Source: Actinomadura alba (GTDB taxonomy: Bacteria; Actinomycetota; Actinomycetes; Streptosporangiales; Streptosporangiaceae). Taken from it: a DNA stretch of 64,000 nt. The notes under the pieces are model-generated. The model made no database searches, was not told the DNA's origin, and saw only the letters and a program-made list of their open reading frames with translations. This document shows positions 1 to 9,594 of the stretch, in pieces (positions within the stretch are counted from its first letter, which is position 1; every line of letters starts with the position of its first letter). The stretch lies in NCBI RefSeq assembly GCF_014323705.1, contig NZ_JABVEC010000011.1:124001-188000 (forward strand), in the 5' to 3' direction. Made by a program: the position numbers and the translations under genes.

Positions 1-91
1 CAGGGGTTGTCCACACCCGCACCATAGCCGCGCTCGCGCGTGGGCGGGAAAACCCGATGAGAATGTCGTCCGTGCTGCCTATGGTGGCGCC

Positions 92-1051
92 ATGACGACC
101 GCACGCTCCCTCGCAGGCGCCTCGTCGTCGCCGAGCGGGGGCGGAGGGCCCGCGATCGCGCTGCGCGGCGTGGTCAAGCGATTCGGCGGGCTCGCGGCGG
201 TGGACGGTCTCGACCTGGAGGTGCCGGCCGGGATCTGCCTCGGCCTGCTCGGGCCGAACGGCGCGGGCAAGTCCACCACGATGCGGATGCTGACGGCACA
301 GGCGCTGGCCGACGAGGGCACGATCGAGGTGCTCGGGCATCCGATCCCGCGCGAGTCCAAGCGGGCCCGTGCCCAGATGGGGGTCGTGCCGCAGCAGGAC
401 AATCTCGACGAGGAGCTCACCGCCCGCGAGAACCTCGAGGTCTTCGCGCGTCTCTACCGCGTTCCGAGGGCCGGCCGCCGCGCCGCGGTCGACGCCGCGC
501 TGGCGCTGGCCCATCTCACCGGGCGGCAGCACACCCGGGTCGACGACCTGTCCGGCGGCATGCGCCGGCGGTTGCTCATCGCGCGGGGCCTGGTGCACCG
601 CCCCCGGCTGGTGCTTCTCGACGAGCCCACCGTGGGCCTGGATCCACAACTCCGCGCGGAGCTATGGGGGCTGATCGACGCGCTCAGGGCGGGCGGCACG
701 ACGGTGCTGATGTCGACCCACTACATCGAAGAGGCCGAGCGGCTCGCCGACGAGTGCGCCCTGATGTCGCACGGCCGGGTCACCGCCAGGGGAACCCCGG
801 CCGATCTCATCGCGCGGCATGCCGGCAGCTCGGTGGTCGAGCACTACGGGCCGCCCGAGCGGCTCGCCGAGGTCGAGTCCCTCGCGCGCGCGGCCGGGCT
901 GCCGACCCGCCGCACCGGGCCGTCGGTGTCGGTGCTGCGGGCCGAGTCGATCCCGGACTCGCTGGCCGACGCGCTCGGGCCGGACGGCGTCCGCCGGGCG
1001 GCCAATCTCGAGGACGTCTTCGTCGTCCTGACCGGGGAGCAGGTGGATTGA
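92..1051 (+). CDS. ABC-2 type exporter, ATP-binding subunit (DrrA/NodI family)
   Basis: ATPase of a two-gene exporter, acting on the cytoplasmic face of the membrane. The 319-residue product has a Walker A motif GPNGAGKS (about residues 54-61), the ABC signature LSGGM (153-157), a Walker B ending LLDEPT (175-180) and an H-loop in MSTH. The C-terminal extension ends in LEDVFVVLTG, typical of the DrrA/NodI/CcmA-like DUF4162 group. The ATG at 92 starts the conserved reading frame. Its stop codon overlaps the TTG start of the permease gene, so the two are probably translationally coupled. The substrate cannot be told from sequence; DrrA relatives export drugs, others export polysaccharide or lipid. 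Confidence 0.93.
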   Translation: MTTARSLAGASSSPSGGGGPAIALRGVVKRFGGLAAVDGLDLEVPAGICLGLLGPNGAGKSTTMRMLTAQALADEGTIEVLGHPIPRESKRARAQMGVVPQQDNLDEELTARENLEVFARLYRVPRAGRRAAVDAALALAHLTGRQHTRVDDLSGGMRRRLLIARGLVHRPRLVLLDEPTVGLDPQLRAELWGLIDALRAGGTTVLMSTHYIEEAERLADECALMSHGRVTARGTPADLIARHAGSSVVEHYGPPERLAEVESLARAAGLPTRRTGPSVSVLRAESIPDSLADALGPDGVRRAANLEDVFVVLTGEQVD

Positions 1052-1860
1052 CCGCCGTCGAACCCGCCGAGGCCGCCTCAGGTCCGCCTCCGCGCCACCG
1101 CATCGAGCTGGCGGCCCTGCAGGGCACGTGGCGGCACGAACTCGCGCTGTTCCGCCGGTACTGGCGCTCCCAGTCGTTCGCGTCGATGTTCGAGCCGACG
1201 TTCATGATGCTCGCGTTCGGATACGGGTTCGGCTCGCTCATGGCGGTGATCGGCGACTACCGCTACCTCGACTTCGTCGGCACGGGCATGGTCGGCACGG
1301 CCGCCCTGTTCACCTCCGTGTTCCCCGGGATGTTCAACGCCTACATCCGCCGGGTCTTCCAGCACACCTACGACGCGATGCTCGCGACCCCTCTGGACGT
1401 GCACGAGCTCGTCACCGGCGAGGTCACGTGGATCGCGGCGAAGTCGTCGGTCTACGGGTGCGCGCCATTGATCGTCGCAATGGCGTTCGGCCTCGACCCG
1501 AGCGCCGGGATGCTCCTCGTCCCCCTAATCGTGTTCGTGACCGCCCTGGGCTTCGGGCTGCTCGGCATGTGGACCTCGACGATCGTGCCGTCGATCAACT
1601 CCTTCGACTACGTGATCACCGGCGTGGTGACCCCGCTGTTCCTGGTGGCGGGGACGTTCTTCCCGATCAGCGCCCTGCCTGGATGGGTACACGTCGCCGC
1701 CCAGTTCAATCCTCTGCTGCACTGTGTCGAACTGGTCCGCCACGCCGTGTTCGGCGTCCGGCCGCTCGCCGACGCCGGTCATTTCGGCGTGCTCCTGCTC
1801 TTCGCCGCACTGATGTGGGTCCTGGCCGTTCGCGGCATGCGCCGCCGCCTGATCGGATAG
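1048..1860 (+). CDS. ABC-2 type transporter permease
   Basis: Membrane subunit partnering the ATPase just upstream. About 270 residues with six predicted hydrophobic segments after a short cytoplasmic N-terminus; the conserved ABC-2 helix pair around GMWTSTIVPSINSFDYVITG and the FLVAGTFFPIS segment near the C-terminus are visible. I place the start at the TTG at 1048 because it overlaps the upstream stop (TTGA) and gives the family length; an open frame continues further upstream only as the alternative frame of the ATPase gene. Substrate unknown. Confidence 0.88.
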   Translation: MTAVEPAEAASGPPPRHRIELAALQGTWRHELALFRRYWRSQSFASMFEPTFMMLAFGYGFGSLMAVIGDYRYLDFVGTGMVGTAALFTSVFPGMFNAYIRRVFQHTYDAMLATPLDVHELVTGEVTWIAAKSSVYGCAPLIVAMAFGLDPSAGMLLVPLIVFVTALGFGLLGMWTSTIVPSINSFDYVITGVVTPLFLVAGTFFPISALPGWVHVAAQFNPLLHCVELVRHAVFGVRPLADAGHFGVLLLFAALMWVLAVRGMRRRLIG

Positions 1861-1937
1861 TCGCCACCGGGCATTGACCCGGGCCGGCGGCCGTCCCTAG
1901 CCTGACGCGAGACTTCTTCATGTTGATGGAGATCGCC

Positions 1938-3155
1938 ATGGCGACGGGCATCACCGATCGGAACCGTCAGGCGCGGGTCTCCGCCTATGCCGGCTTCGCG
2001 GTCCAGGGGCTGTGCTTCTCCACGCTGGTGACGCGGGTGCCCCGCATCCAGGATGCGCACGGGCTCAGCGACGGCCGGTTGGCCCTCGTGCTGCTCCTGG
2101 TGCCGGTGATCGCGGGGCTGGGCAGTGTGCTGGCCGGCGTCCTGTTCCGGCGGCGGGGCAGCGCCGCCGTGCTGCGGATCTCTCAGCCGGCGGTGTGCGT
2201 CACCATCGCGCTCGTCGGCCTGGTGGACGGCGTCATGGCACTGTACGGTGCCGTCGCGCTGTTCGGCCTGTTCATCGGTGCCGTCGACGCGTCCATGAAC
2301 GCCCAGGCGGTGGCGGTGGAGCGCCGGTACGGGCTCAGCCTGGTCACGGGCTTCTACGCCGTGTGGAGCGTCGCCGGGATCGCCGGGGGGCTCTGGTCCG
2401 CGCTGGCGAACCGGCTGGAGGTGTCGCTGTTCGCCGGGTTCGCCGGGCCGGCCCTGGTGGGCGTCGCCGTGTCGCTGCTCACCGGCCCGCGGCTCCTGGG
2501 CAGATCAGAAGAGGGCCGGGCGCCCGGCTCGCGACGGCTCAAGGCCGCGGCCGAGCAGGTGCCCTGGCGGCCGGTGCTGATCGTCGGCACCGCGATGGCC
2601 TGCATGTACGTCGCGGACGCGGCGACATCGGGCTACAGCACCAAGTACCTCGAGGACGAGCTGGGCGGTTCGTCCACCGTCGCGCCGCTCGCGTACGTCG
2701 CCTACCAGGTCGCCATGGTGGCCGCACGTGCCGTCGCCGACCTGGGAGTGCGCCGGCTCGGCGCCGCCCAGGTCGTGCGGCTCGGCGGGCTGACCGGGCT
2801 GCTCGGCATGGTCGGCGTCGTCGCCGCCCCGAACGCGCCGGTCGCCATCGCCGCCTTCGCCGTGGTGGGCCTCGGCCTGTGCGTCGTGCCGCCCGTCGCG
2901 TTCTCGGCCGCGGACCGGGTCGACCCCACCGGGTTGGGGGTCGCGGTCGCCCGGGTGAACGTCTTCAACTACGTCGGATTCGTTCTGGGCGCGGCGGTCG
3001 TCGGAGCCATCGCGCCGACGAGCACCGACCACGGCCTGCGTCTCGCCTTCGCGGTGCCGGCCGTGCTCACCCTCGTGATCGTCCTGGCCGCCGGTGGATT
3101 CCAGCCCCGCCCCGTCCCGGCGGCGTCACCCGGCGATCACGCGGTCGCGCCCTGA
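1938..3155 (+). CDS. MFS transporter
   Basis: Major facilitator superfamily permease of about 405 residues with twelve predicted membrane helices. The N-terminal stretch VSAYAGFAVQGLCFSTLVTR followed by VPRIQDAHGLSDG is typical of the FucP/YbjJ-like MFS group found as unassigned sugar or drug permeases in actinomycetes. An in-frame ATG at 1920 exists, but the ATG at 1938 has GGAG six bases upstream and is the better start. It is monocistronic or weakly linked to the ABC pair, 77 bases downstream. No substrate can be assigned. Confidence 0.88.
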   Translation: MATGITDRNRQARVSAYAGFAVQGLCFSTLVTRVPRIQDAHGLSDGRLALVLLLVPVIAGLGSVLAGVLFRRRGSAAVLRISQPAVCVTIALVGLVDGVMALYGAVALFGLFIGAVDASMNAQAVAVERRYGLSLVTGFYAVWSVAGIAGGLWSALANRLEVSLFAGFAGPALVGVAVSLLTGPRLLGRSEEGRAPGSRRLKAAAEQVPWRPVLIVGTAMACMYVADAATSGYSTKYLEDELGGSSTVAPLAYVAYQVAMVAARAVADLGVRRLGAAQVVRLGGLTGLLGMVGVVAAPNAPVAIAAFAVVGLGLCVVPPVAFSAADRVDPTGLGVAVARVNVFNYVGFVLGAAVVGAIAPTSTDHGLRLAFAVPAVLTLVIVLAAGGFQPRPVPAASPGDHAVAP

Positions 3156-3263
3156 ACCGGTACGGCGCTCAAGGCAGGCGGAGCCCCCTGACCGAGCGGC
3201 TCTCCGTGGCTCACGCCGTGTGGGGCATGATCCACGGAGATTCACGCGGCTGCGCTCGAGACA

Positions 3264-3491
3264 TCAGGGACGCAGTTCCTCGACGCTCTCGGGTTCCGCC
3301 GCCGGCACGGCTTCGCCCCGCTCCTCGGCCAGCGCGTAACGCAGCACCGTCTCGGCGGCGTCCGCCGCAGTGCGGGCCATGAGGGCGTGCGTGTGCGCAC
3401 GGTCTATGTCGCCCAGCTCGACACAGTCGAACGCCACCTGGGCATCGTGGACGGCCAGTTGAAGCTGTCGGTTCGCCTCTTGCACGTTCAT
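3264..3491 (-). CDS. small conserved helical protein, unknown function
   Basis: A 75-residue acidic, mostly helical protein rich in Ala, Glu and Val. It shows no signal peptide, membrane segment or motif I recognise. The ATG at 3491 is preceded by GAGGAGG eight bases upstream, a strong ribosome binding site, which argues that the gene is real. It lies convergent to the MFS gene and just downstream of the MocR-type regulator on the same strand, about 30 bases from that gene's stop, so it could be the second gene of that transcript. Confidence 0.6.
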   Translation of the reverse strand: MNVQEANRQLQLAVHDAQVAFDCVELGDIDRAHTHALMARTAADAAETVLRYALAEERGEAVPAAEPESVEELRP

Positions 3492-3521
3492 TTGACATGC
3501 CTCCTCATCTGACCGCGGGTC

Positions 3522-4925
3522 CTACCCGTCACTCCCAGGAGTAACCGCACTCCCCACCAGTGCCACGGCCCGGATCAACCGGGTGGTGGAGAGGCCGCCG
3601 TATCCCAGCACGAGCGCGGGCGTCGGCGCCGTACCCGACCACAGCGGGCTCGCGCCCTCGAGTGCCACGCCCGCCCGCGCGGCCGACTCGATGACGCTCC
3701 GCTCGCGCATGCCGGCGGGCAGCTCGACGTACACGTGCAGTCCGGCCGACACCCCGTGCACCCGGCTGCCCGGCAGGTGCGTGCGCAGTGCGTCCACCAG
3801 CGCGTCCCGGCGCAGACGGTACTGCCGGCGCATCACCCGCAGATGCCGGTCGTAACCCCCGGAGGCGATCAGCCCGGCGAGCGCGTGCTGCTCGATCACC
3901 GGGCCGCCGAGGTCGGTCCCGGCGCGGTACGACCGCACCCGCTCGGCCAGCGCCCTCGGCGCCACCACCCAGCCGAGCCGCAGTGCCGGCGCGAGGGACT
4001 TGCTGACCGAGCCGGTCAGCACGACCCGGTCGGGGGCGATGCCCTGCACGCACCCCACGGGCTCTCGGTCATAGCGGAACTCGGCGTCGTAGTCGTCCTC
4101 GATCACGATGCCGTCGACCGCGCGGGCCCACGAGACCAGCTCGGTGCGCCGCCGGGCGGACAGCACGACCCCGGTGGGGTACTGGTGGGCGGGGGTGACC
4201 AGCACGGCACGTGCCCCGGCCCGTGCCAGCGCCGCCACGTCGACGCCCTCCTCGTCCACGGGAACCCGTACGATCTCGACACCCGCCTCGGCCAGCAGCG
4301 GGAGCTGACGGGCGCTCGTCGGATCCTCCACCGCCAGCCGGCGGTGCCCGTCCTCGGCGAGCAGGCGCACGATCATCGCCAGTCCATGGGCCACCCCCTG
4401 GGTGACGACGAGCCGGTCGGGCGTGACGTGCGCTGCGCGTACGCGGCCGAGGTGGCCGGCGAGCTCGGCTCGCAGCACCGCCGCACCCGCCGGGTCCGGA
4501 TAACCGAGTTCGTCGTTCGGCAGCGCGCGCAGCGCGTTGCGAACGGCGCTCATCCAGCGCGCCCGGGGAAAGGCCGCCAGATCGGGCAGCCCGGCCCGCA
4601 GGTCGTAGTCGACCGGACGCGAGCCGCCCGCGTCGCGGACGCAGCCGGGACGTGGCTCCGGCGGCGGGCTCTGGGCCACCGCCGAGGGGGCCACCCTGGT
4701 GCCGTCACCGCGCCGCGAGATGACGAAGCCCTCCGCGAGGAGCTGCTCGTAGGCCGACACCACGACGCCGCGTGACACGCCGAGATCTCGCGCCAGGTCG
4801 CGGGTGGACGGCAGCCGCGTGCCGGCCGGGAGCCGGCCGGCCCGGATCCCCGCGCGCAGTCCGGAGGCGACCTGACCGGACATCCGCCCGGTGGCCCGGT
4901 CGAAGTGAAGGTGCAGGTCGGTCAT
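3522..4925 (-). CDS. MocR/PdxR-type GntR-family regulator with aminotransferase-like domain
   Basis: Chimeric transcription factor of about 467 residues. An N-terminal winged helix of the GntR family (residues 10-75, with LPSTRDLARDLGVSRGVVV) is followed by a fold-type I aminotransferase-like effector domain (about 110-460). The PLP-binding lysine is K309 in GSVSKSLAP and the aspartate motif EDDYDAEFRY is present. MocR proteins sense PLP or an amino-acid adduct. The start at 4925 (MTDLHLHFD) was chosen because upstream in-frame residues lack homology. It is divergent from the EamA transporter gene at 5058 and the shared intergenic region carries repeated operator-like sites, so it probably controls that transporter and itself. 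Confidence 0.9.
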   Translation of the reverse strand: MTDLHLHFDRATGRMSGQVASGLRAGIRAGRLPAGTRLPSTRDLARDLGVSRGVVVSAYEQLLAEGFVISRRGDGTRVAPSAVAQSPPPEPRPGCVRDAGGSRPVDYDLRAGLPDLAAFPRARWMSAVRNALRALPNDELGYPDPAGAAVLRAELAGHLGRVRAAHVTPDRLVVTQGVAHGLAMIVRLLAEDGHRRLAVEDPTSARQLPLLAEAGVEIVRVPVDEEGVDVAALARAGARAVLVTPAHQYPTGVVLSARRRTELVSWARAVDGIVIEDDYDAEFRYDREPVGCVQGIAPDRVVLTGSVSKSLAPALRLGWVVAPRALAERVRSYRAGTDLGGPVIEQHALAGLIASGGYDRHLRVMRRQYRLRRDALVDALRTHLPGSRVHGVSAGLHVYVELPAGMRERSVIESAARAGVALEGASPLWSGTAPTPALVLGYGGLSTTRLIRAVALVGSAVTPGSDG

Positions 4926-4952
4926 GTGATCGTCGTGAGCATGGCGGGAGGC

Positions 4953-5034
4953 ATCGGTCCTGGGTCGGCGATCGGTCCTGGATGGCCATTGGTCCTGGTT
5001 ACAGCATGTTGATTGGCTCTGTGACCGGACCAAT
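4953..5034. promoter_or_regulatory. candidate MocR operator: three direct repeats and an inverted copy
   Basis: In the 132-base gap between the MocR gene and the EamA transporter there are three near-identical 11-mers, ATCGGTCCTGG at 4953 and 4971 and ATTGGTCCTGG at 4988, spaced 18 and 17 bases start to start. An inverted 8-base copy (GGACCAAT) follows at 5027-5034, and GATTGG/CCAATC also forms an arm pair there. Direct repeats plus an inverted copy match the known binding architecture of GabR/PdxR-type MocR proteins. The assignment to this regulator is inference from position. Confidence 0.6.
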
Positions 5035-5057
5035 CCGAAGCCCTAGCGTTTCACGCC

Positions 5058-6071
5058 ATGAAGGGTTCCGCCAGCGTGAGGGGAATGGTGGGCGCCGCGA
5101 GCGCCATGTTCCTCGTCGGCACGCTCACGGGTGTGTCCGCGACGATCAACGACTATCCGATCTTCGGCGGGCAGGCTCTGCGCTATGCGCTCGCCGCGCT
5201 CGTCCTGTTCGCCGCCGCCGGCGTGCACGCCCGCCGCGCGCCGCGAGGGCGGACGATCGCGGGTCCCCACCGGGCCGGCCGGCGGCCGACCCCCCGTGAG
5301 GTCCTGCTGCTGCTCGCCCTGGCCGCGACCGGGCTCGCCGGGTTCAACGTCTTCGTCGTCATGGCCACCAGGCATGCGACCCCGTCGACCATCGGCACCG
5401 TGATCGCGACGGTTCCCGTGGTGCTGGCCCTGGTCGGACCGCTGCTCGAACGCAGGCGCCCGTCGCCGCTCACGGTGGCGGCGGCTCTCGTCGTCACGGC
5501 CGGCGCGGCGCTCGCCAACGGGCTCGGCGGTGGCGGCCTCACCGGCCTGCTGCTGTCCATGGGCGCGCTGGCGGGCGAGGTCGGGTTCTCGCTGCTGGCC
5601 CTGCCGCTACTGCCCGGACTCGGCCCGATCAGGGTGTCGGCGTACTCCGCGGCGTTCGCCGTGCCGATGCTGCTGATCGCCGGATTGGTCGCGGACGGCG
5701 CCGGGTTCTTGCGCGTTCCCACCGCGAGCGAGGCCGCGGCCCTGCTCTATCTCTCGGCGGTGGTCACCACGATCGCGTTCTTCCTGTGGTACGACGCCCT
5801 TCCCCGGCTCGGTACGGATCGGGCCGGGCTGTTCGCCGGGGTCATTCCGGTCAGCGCGGCCATCATCACGGTGGTACTGGGGCTCGGCCGGCCCGGCCCC
5901 GCCGAACTCGCCGGGGTGGGTCTCGTGGCCGTGGGGATCGTGGCGGGCCTGGCCCCGCGGCCGTTGCGGTCGCGTCCGCCGCACGCGACCCCCGCGATCC
6001 CCCCGCCTAGTGGCTGCGCCGTCGGCGCTCCTCCTCGTGGAGGTTGTGCAGCACCAACGCGATCAAGGTGA
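5058..6071 (+). CDS. EamA/DMT-family transporter
   Basis: Drug/metabolite transporter superfamily permease of 337 residues with ten predicted helices arranged as two EamA repeats, the second ending near residue 305. The first helix begins MVGAASAMFLVGTLTGVSA. The last 35 residues are Pro/Arg/Ala-rich and unrelated to the membrane core. The ATG at 5058 has no obvious Shine-Dalgarno sequence, so translation may start on a leaderless or short-leader mRNA. Divergent from the MocR regulator; such pairs usually handle amines, amino acids or pyridoxine-like compounds. Its 3' end overlaps a small convergent frame (6007-6195) by 65 bases. Confidence 0.88.
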   Translation: MKGSASVRGMVGAASAMFLVGTLTGVSATINDYPIFGGQALRYALAALVLFAAAGVHARRAPRGRTIAGPHRAGRRPTPREVLLLLALAATGLAGFNVFVVMATRHATPSTIGTVIATVPVVLALVGPLLERRRPSPLTVAAALVVTAGAALANGLGGGGLTGLLLSMGALAGEVGFSLLALPLLPGLGPIRVSAYSAAFAVPMLLIAGLVADGAGFLRVPTASEAAALLYLSAVVTTIAFFLWYDALPRLGTDRAGLFAGVIPVSAAIITVVLGLGRPGPAELAGVGLVAVGIVAGLAPRPLRSRPPHATPAIPPPSGCAVGAPPRGGCAAPTRSR

Positions 6072-6195
6072 CGAGGAGCGCGGTCACCACGGCCACGCCG
6101 ACGATCATCAGCGCCACGTAACCCAGTTCCTGGTTCGGATCAGGCGGGGCGGAGAGATCCAATACGGAGAGATCCAATAGTTGCGATGCCCACAT
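6007..6195 (-). CDS. small single-pass membrane protein
   Basis: A 62-residue frame with an acidic N-terminus, one strong membrane helix (about residues 26-50, YVALMIVGVAVVTALLVTLI) and a basic cytoplasmic tail EEERRRR. This charge pattern is typical of genuine small membrane proteins and not of a random antisense frame. It begins at the ATG at 6195 and overlaps the 3' end of the EamA gene tail to tail. A short internal repeat (LDLSVLDLS) is encoded by a duplicated GGAGAGATCCAATA in the DNA. Function unknown. Confidence 0.5.
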   Translation of the reverse strand: MWASQLLDLSVLDLSAPPDPNQELGYVALMIVGVAVVTALLVTLIALVLHNLHEEERRRRSH

Positions 6196-6338
6196 GACGG
6201 TCCCCGATCAGAGCGCTACCGGCTCCCCTCCACTCAATACCCGCCCGGCCGGTCGCGCAACAAACGCCCGGCCGGGGAGCCGGCACCCGGCAGGCCGTAC
6301 TCTGAGCCCACCCCGCGGAATGAGGAGAGGCCTGCGCG

Positions 6339-7997
<1,659 letters not shown>

Positions 7998-8024
7998 CCG
8001 CGGCATCGGACCGCCGGCGGCCCG

Positions 8025-9461
8025 TCAGCGGCGGAGGGTCTTCAAGGGTACCGGCAGGGTCGGCTCGGACGTCGGGCTGACGCTGATCCCCGGTGTCCCG
8101 GTCCCCCCGAGAGACCGGCCGATCACCGATGGGCTCGACGCGGACGACGACCCGCCACCGGGGCGGCGCGGTCCCCCACGCGCCAGTGGCACGGCGTCCG
8201 GTGCCGACAGCACCGGGCCCCGCGGCACCGCGCCGGCCGGCCCGCCCGTGGCCGAGCCCGGCCGCGGGCGGCTGCGCAGGACGCGGGACGGCTGCTGCCG
8301 CTCGGTGCCGAGCGTCGGGGGCGGCGCCCCATCGGCCGGACGGTGCCCGGTTCCGCTCTCGATGCCGCCGACGACGGCGTAGACGGCGGCCGCCATGACC
8401 GCTCCGAGGGCCGTCCAGGCAACGGGCACGCCCACCCGCGCGCGAGCGGCGGCGGCCCAGGAACGGGCCCGGTCGGCGATCGGCTCAGCGACGCGGGCCG
8501 GCGGGCCGGCGCGCATGGCGTCACGGCCGGCCGTCGCCGTGCGCCCGGGCCCGCCCCGGAACGCGGCTCCGGCGCTCGCCGGGCGGGGCAGCGCGTCGTG
8601 CCGGCTCGCGAGCTCGTCGTGCCGGCCCGCGCGAAGCGCGCCGACGATCTCGATGGCGGCGGGTCGCCCGGCCGGGTCCCTGGCGAGCGCGGCGGCGACC
8701 AGTTCTCTCAGCGGCCCGGTGAGCGCGCCGAGGTCCGGCGTGCCGTTGACTATACGGTCGCCGACCTCGGCACCGGAACCGCCGCCGTACGGATGCCGGC
8801 CCGAGGCGGCGAATGCCACCAGGCAGCCCCAGCTGAAAACATCGGAGGCGGCTACAGCGGCATGGCCGAGGAGCCGTTCCGGCGCGATCCAGCCCGGACT
8901 GCCCATGACGATTCCGGCCTGGGTGTGTGCGCGGGCGGCATCGACCTCATGGGCGATGCCGAAATCGATCACTCGTGGCCCGCCGGGGCCGAGCAGCACA
9001 TTTTCCGGCTTCAGGTCACGGTGCACGAGTCCGGCGCCGTGAATGGCGACCAGTGCGGTGGCGATTCCGGCGGCCACCTCGCGCAAACGGGCCTCGGGCA
9101 GCGGGCCGTCTCGCTCGACCACTCGCGACAGCGGAGGCCCCTGGATGAACTCGGTGACGATGTACGGACGCGGTCCGCCGGAGGCGTCCTCGATGACCTG
9201 CGCGGTGCCCGCCGTGACCCGGCGCGCCAACCGTGCCTCCTCGACGAAGCGCCTGCGCTGGTCGGCCACGTCGGTGTAGAGGGGGTGGAGCGTCTTGATC
9301 GCGACCGGGTCCGAGTCGCTGGAGCGCCCCAGGTAGACCACGCCCATGCCGCCGATGCCGATGCGTCCGAGCAGGCGATACCGCCCGACCATGGCCGGAT
9401 CCTCGAGCGTGAGCGGCCGCACCCCGTCGGGCAGCCGAACCGGTGTGTCTCCTCCGCTCAT
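8025..9461 (-). CDS. transmembrane serine/threonine protein kinase
   Basis: Hanks-type (PknB-like) kinase of about 478 residues. The Gly-rich loop IGIGGMGVV (about 34-42), ATP-anchoring lysine K56, catalytic HRDLKPEN (147-154) and DFG (166-168) are all intact, as is the APE-like motif in WIAPERL. After the kinase domain (to about 285) comes a basic linker, one membrane helix (about 345-370) and a long Pro/Ser/Gly-rich extracellular tail without PASTA repeats. The start at 9461 has GGGAGAG five bases upstream; the frame stays open further upstream without homology. Divergent from a second kinase gene. Confidence 0.92.
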   Translation of the reverse strand: MSGGDTPVRLPDGVRPLTLEDPAMVGRYRLLGRIGIGGMGVVYLGRSSDSDPVAIKTLHPLYTDVADQRRRFVEEARLARRVTAGTAQVIEDASGGPRPYIVTEFIQGPPLSRVVERDGPLPEARLREVAAGIATALVAIHGAGLVHRDLKPENVLLGPGGPRVIDFGIAHEVDAARAHTQAGIVMGSPGWIAPERLLGHAAVAASDVFSWGCLVAFAASGRHPYGGGSGAEVGDRIVNGTPDLGALTGPLRELVAAALARDPAGRPAAIEIVGALRAGRHDELASRHDALPRPASAGAAFRGGPGRTATAGRDAMRAGPPARVAEPIADRARSWAAAARARVGVPVAWTALGAVMAAAVYAVVGGIESGTGHRPADGAPPPTLGTERQQPSRVLRSRPRPGSATGGPAGAVPRGPVLSAPDAVPLARGGPRRPGGGSSSASSPSVIGRSLGGTGTPGISVSPTSEPTLPVPLKTLRR

Positions 9462-9524
9462 CACGGCTCTCCCGGTAACAGACGGCTCAGTTTTCCCTGC
9501 CGCAGCAAGTCTCCCAATTTCCAT

Positions 9525-9563
9525 GAATTTACACGCATTGATCGCTTTGTGAAGGAATTTACA
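9525..9563. repeat. 30-bp-spaced direct repeat between two divergent kinase genes
   Basis: GAATTTACA occurs at 9525-9533 and again at 9555-9563 in an AT-rich 130-base intergenic region of an otherwise very GC-rich genome. The spacing of 30 bases is close to three helical turns, so both copies would face the same side of the helix. They could be regulator binding sites shared by the two divergent kinase promoters. The binding protein is unknown. Confidence 0.4.
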
Positions 9564-9594
9564 GCGCATCCGGTGAGCCGCACCTCAATCCGGT

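Noticed and set aside
20-86. Inverted repeat CACCATAG/CTATGGTG before the first ABC gene
   Set aside because: Eight-base arms with a 51-base gap are likely by chance and the arms are not centred on a promoter.
1-3155. Antibiotic resistance or biosynthesis cluster suggested by the DrrAB-like exporter and MFS gene
   Set aside because: No biosynthetic genes are adjacent and neither transporter can be tied to a drug substrate from sequence.
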